A stretch of DNA of 6,664 nt from Coriobacteriaceae bacterium. Lineage in GTDB: Bacteria > Actinomycetota > Coriobacteriia > Coriobacteriales > UBA8131. This document shows positions 5,019-6,664 of this stretch, one piece after another. The DNA is taken from positions 1 through 6,664 of the forward strand of contig JAAYYH010000047.1 of NCBI GenBank assembly GCA_012515495.1, read 5' to 3'. A program made the translations under genes and the position numbers. Below the pieces are notes generated by a model, which saw only the letters and a list, made by a program, of their open reading frames with translations, made no database searches and was not told the origin of the DNA. Every line of letters starts with the position of its first letter. The stretch's first letter is position 1.

Positions 5019-6664
5019 GTGGCACAGATGGAAGGAAAACTCAGCGATGATCAACTTGCCACTGGCGTCCTCAGGGTGGTATCACCTTATGAGCCTGCCG
5101 GTGACCAGCCAAGGGCTATAGAAGCACTTTCCCAGGGGATACGTTCAGGACTGCGTTATCAGACCTTGCTTGGCGTAACCGGCTCGGGCAAGACCTATAC
5201 CATGGCTAAAACAATCGAACAGGTACAGAAACCGACCCTCGTGATGGCTCCCAACAAGACGTTGGCGGCGCAACTGGCCTCGGAATTCAAGGAATTCTTT
5301 CCGGATAACGCCGTGGTCTATTTCGTCTCATATTATGACTACTATCAGCCAGAGGCCTACGTTCCCACCACCGATACCTTTATAGAAAAAGATGCGTCTA
5401 TCAACGAGGAGGTTGAGAAACTTCGCCATGCCGCTACGGCAGCTCTGTTGTCACGACGTGACGTCATTGTGGTTGCCAGTGTCTCATGCATCTATGGGAT
5501 AGGCTCACCGGCGGATTATGCCGGTATGGCTGTCTTTCTGGATAAAAAGGTGTCAACAGACAGGGATACCTTGATCCATGGGTTGATAGACATCCAATAT
5601 GACCGCAATGATTATGAGCTACTACGCGGTACGTTCAGGGTTCGAGGAGATTCTCTGGATGTATTCCCACCGTATTCCGATAATCCCCTGCGTATAGAAC
5701 TATTCACAGATGAGATTGAGCGGATAGTTGAATTGAATAATGTCACGGGAGAGGTGATCAAGGAATACGATTCGATTCCGATCTGGCCTGCTTCTCATTA
5801 TGTCACCGCTCGCGCAAAAGTCGAACACGCACTGGTGACGATCCGCGAGGAACTGGAGCAGCGCCTGAGAGAGTTCCGCGAAGCCGGGAAATTGCTAGAA
5901 GCCCAAAGGCTGGAGATGCGTGCCAATTATGATCTGGAGATGCTGGAGACAATGAGTTTCTGCAGTGGCATCGAGAATTATTCACGACATCTGGATGGAC
6001 GGGCCCCTGGTGAGCCACCATTCACCTTGATTGATTATTTCCCAGATGACTTCCTTTGCATCATCGATGAGAGTCATGTAACTGTTCCACAGATCCGTGG
6101 TATGCATGAGGGCGATCGATCCCGTAAGATAACGTTGGCTGAGCATGGTTTCCGCTTACCTAGCGCACTGGATAACCGACCGCTTCGCTTTGACGAGTTC
6201 GAGAGCCGAATCCCTCAGTTCATCTACGTTTCGGCGACTCCAGGCGATTATGAGGGCAGAGTCAGTCAAGCATGTGTGGAGCAGATTATCCGACCAACAG
6301 GATTACTGGATCCCGAAGTTGTGGTTCGGCCGGTAAGCGGTCAAATAGATGACATCATCGATGAGGCGCGTGAACGCGCGAGCCGCAATGAACGTGTGTT
6401 GATCACTACATTGACCAAGAAAATGGCAGAGGATCTAACCGATCACCTGTTGGATCAGGGTATCAACGCCCGTTATATGCATAGCGATATCGCTACTCTA
6501 GAGCGGGTGGAGATCCTGCGTGACCTGCGCCTTGGTAAGTTTGATGTCTTAGTTGGTATCAATCTTTTGCGCGAAGGTTTGGATCTGCCAGAGGTCTCGC
6601 TGGTTGCGATCTTGGATGCCGATAAGGAAGGATTCCTGCGCAATCACCGTTCACTGATCCAGAC
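5019..6664 (+). CDS. uvrB: Excinuclease ABC subunit B (3' end beyond window)
   Basis: UvrB is the damage-verifying ATPase of nucleotide excision repair: UvrA loads it on DNA, it opens the strands around a lesion, and UvrC then cuts. About 548 of the usual 660-700 residues are present. Landmarks are a Q-motif-like segment (SPYEPAGDQPRAI, 22-34), Walker A GVTGSGKT (52-59, K58), the beta-hairpin YYDYYQPEAY (105-114) that inserts between strands, DESH box (350-353), SATPG (405-409), and helicase motif V GINLLREGLDLPEVS (from 513). The sequence stops shortly after DADKEGFLR, before motif VI and the C-terminal UvrC-binding UVR domain. All visible motifs are intact and the frame is open throughout, so the gene looks functional. 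The GTG start is set by AGGAGG five bases upstream. The short gap to coaE suggests one transcript. Confidence 0.97.
   Translation, partial: MAQMEGKLSDDQLATGVLRVVSPYEPAGDQPRAIEALSQGIRSGLRYQTLLGVTGSGKTYTMAKTIEQVQKPTLVMAPNKTLAAQLASEFKEFFPDNAVVYFVSYYDYYQPEAYVPTTDTFIEKDASINEEVEKLRHAATAALLSRRDVIVVASVSCIYGIGSPADYAGMAVFLDKKVSTDRDTLIHGLIDIQYDRNDYELLRGTFRVRGDSLDVFPPYSDNPLRIELFTDEIERIVELNNVTGEVIKEYDSIPIWPASHYVTARAKVEHALVTIREELEQRLREFREAGKLLEAQRLEMRANYDLEMLETMSFCSGIENYSRHLDGRAPGEPPFTLIDYFPDDFLCIIDESHVTVPQIRGMHEGDRSRKITLAEHGFRLPSALDNRPLRFDEFESRIPQFIYVSATPGDYEGRVSQACVEQIIRPTGLLDPEVVVRPVSGQIDDIIDEARERASRNERVLITTLTKKMAEDLTDHLLDQGINARYMHSDIATLERVEILRDLRLGKFDVLVGINLLREGLDLPEVSLVAILDADKEGFLRNHRSLIQ

Noticed and set aside
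5017..5019. ATG at 5017 as uvrB start
   Set aside because: It is out of frame with the UvrB protein; GTG at 5019 is in frame and well spaced from AGGAGG.

Overview
The window is ordinary bacterial chromosome of roughly even base composition with tightly packed genes. The order coaE-uvrB, and a CoaE of the form EVPLLAEAP followed by a QASDEQR stretch, suggest an actinobacterium, possibly of the Coriobacteriia type. This placement is an inference from gene order and remembered family features. No rRNA, tRNA, CRISPR array, insertion sequence or phage gene was seen.

Left part (1-808, minus strand): the first codons of a sensor histidine kinase, cut by the window edge, and a complete OmpR/PhoB-family response regulator upstream of it. 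Together they form a two-component operon transcribed leftwards. Middle part (1018-4210, plus strand): three overlapping genes transcribed divergently from the regulator. They are a VTC-type polyphosphate polymerase domain protein, a DUF4956 integral membrane protein, and a large secreted lipoprotein with a Cthe_2159-type (carbohydrate-binding, beta-helix) domain and a glycine-rich tail. The start/stop overlaps (ATGA and TAATG) make this an obvious co-translated unit. I infer a membrane-associated polymer-making or polymer-handling system with a surface-exposed partner, under control of the adjacent two-component system.

The 209-base divergent intergenic region is the most interesting part. 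Each of the two promoters has a direct repeat TTTTCAG-N4-TTTTCAG (one unit degenerate at one base), period 11, ending exactly 10 bases before a good -10 box. The two copies face away from each other. Neither promoter has a recognisable -35 box. This is the layout expected of a PhoB/OmpR-type activator box and predicts that the regulator controls both itself and the polymer operon.

Right part (4391-6664, plus strand): coaE (dephospho-CoA kinase, last step of coenzyme A synthesis) and, 16 bases later, uvrB (nucleotide excision repair helicase-like subunit), which runs off the window. These are housekeeping genes unrelated to the cassette on their left. The CoaE is unusual in having lysine where the P-loop normally has Ser/Thr. 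No stretch longer than 300 bases lacks a gene. The two sizeable gaps (809-1017 and 4211-4390) are described below.
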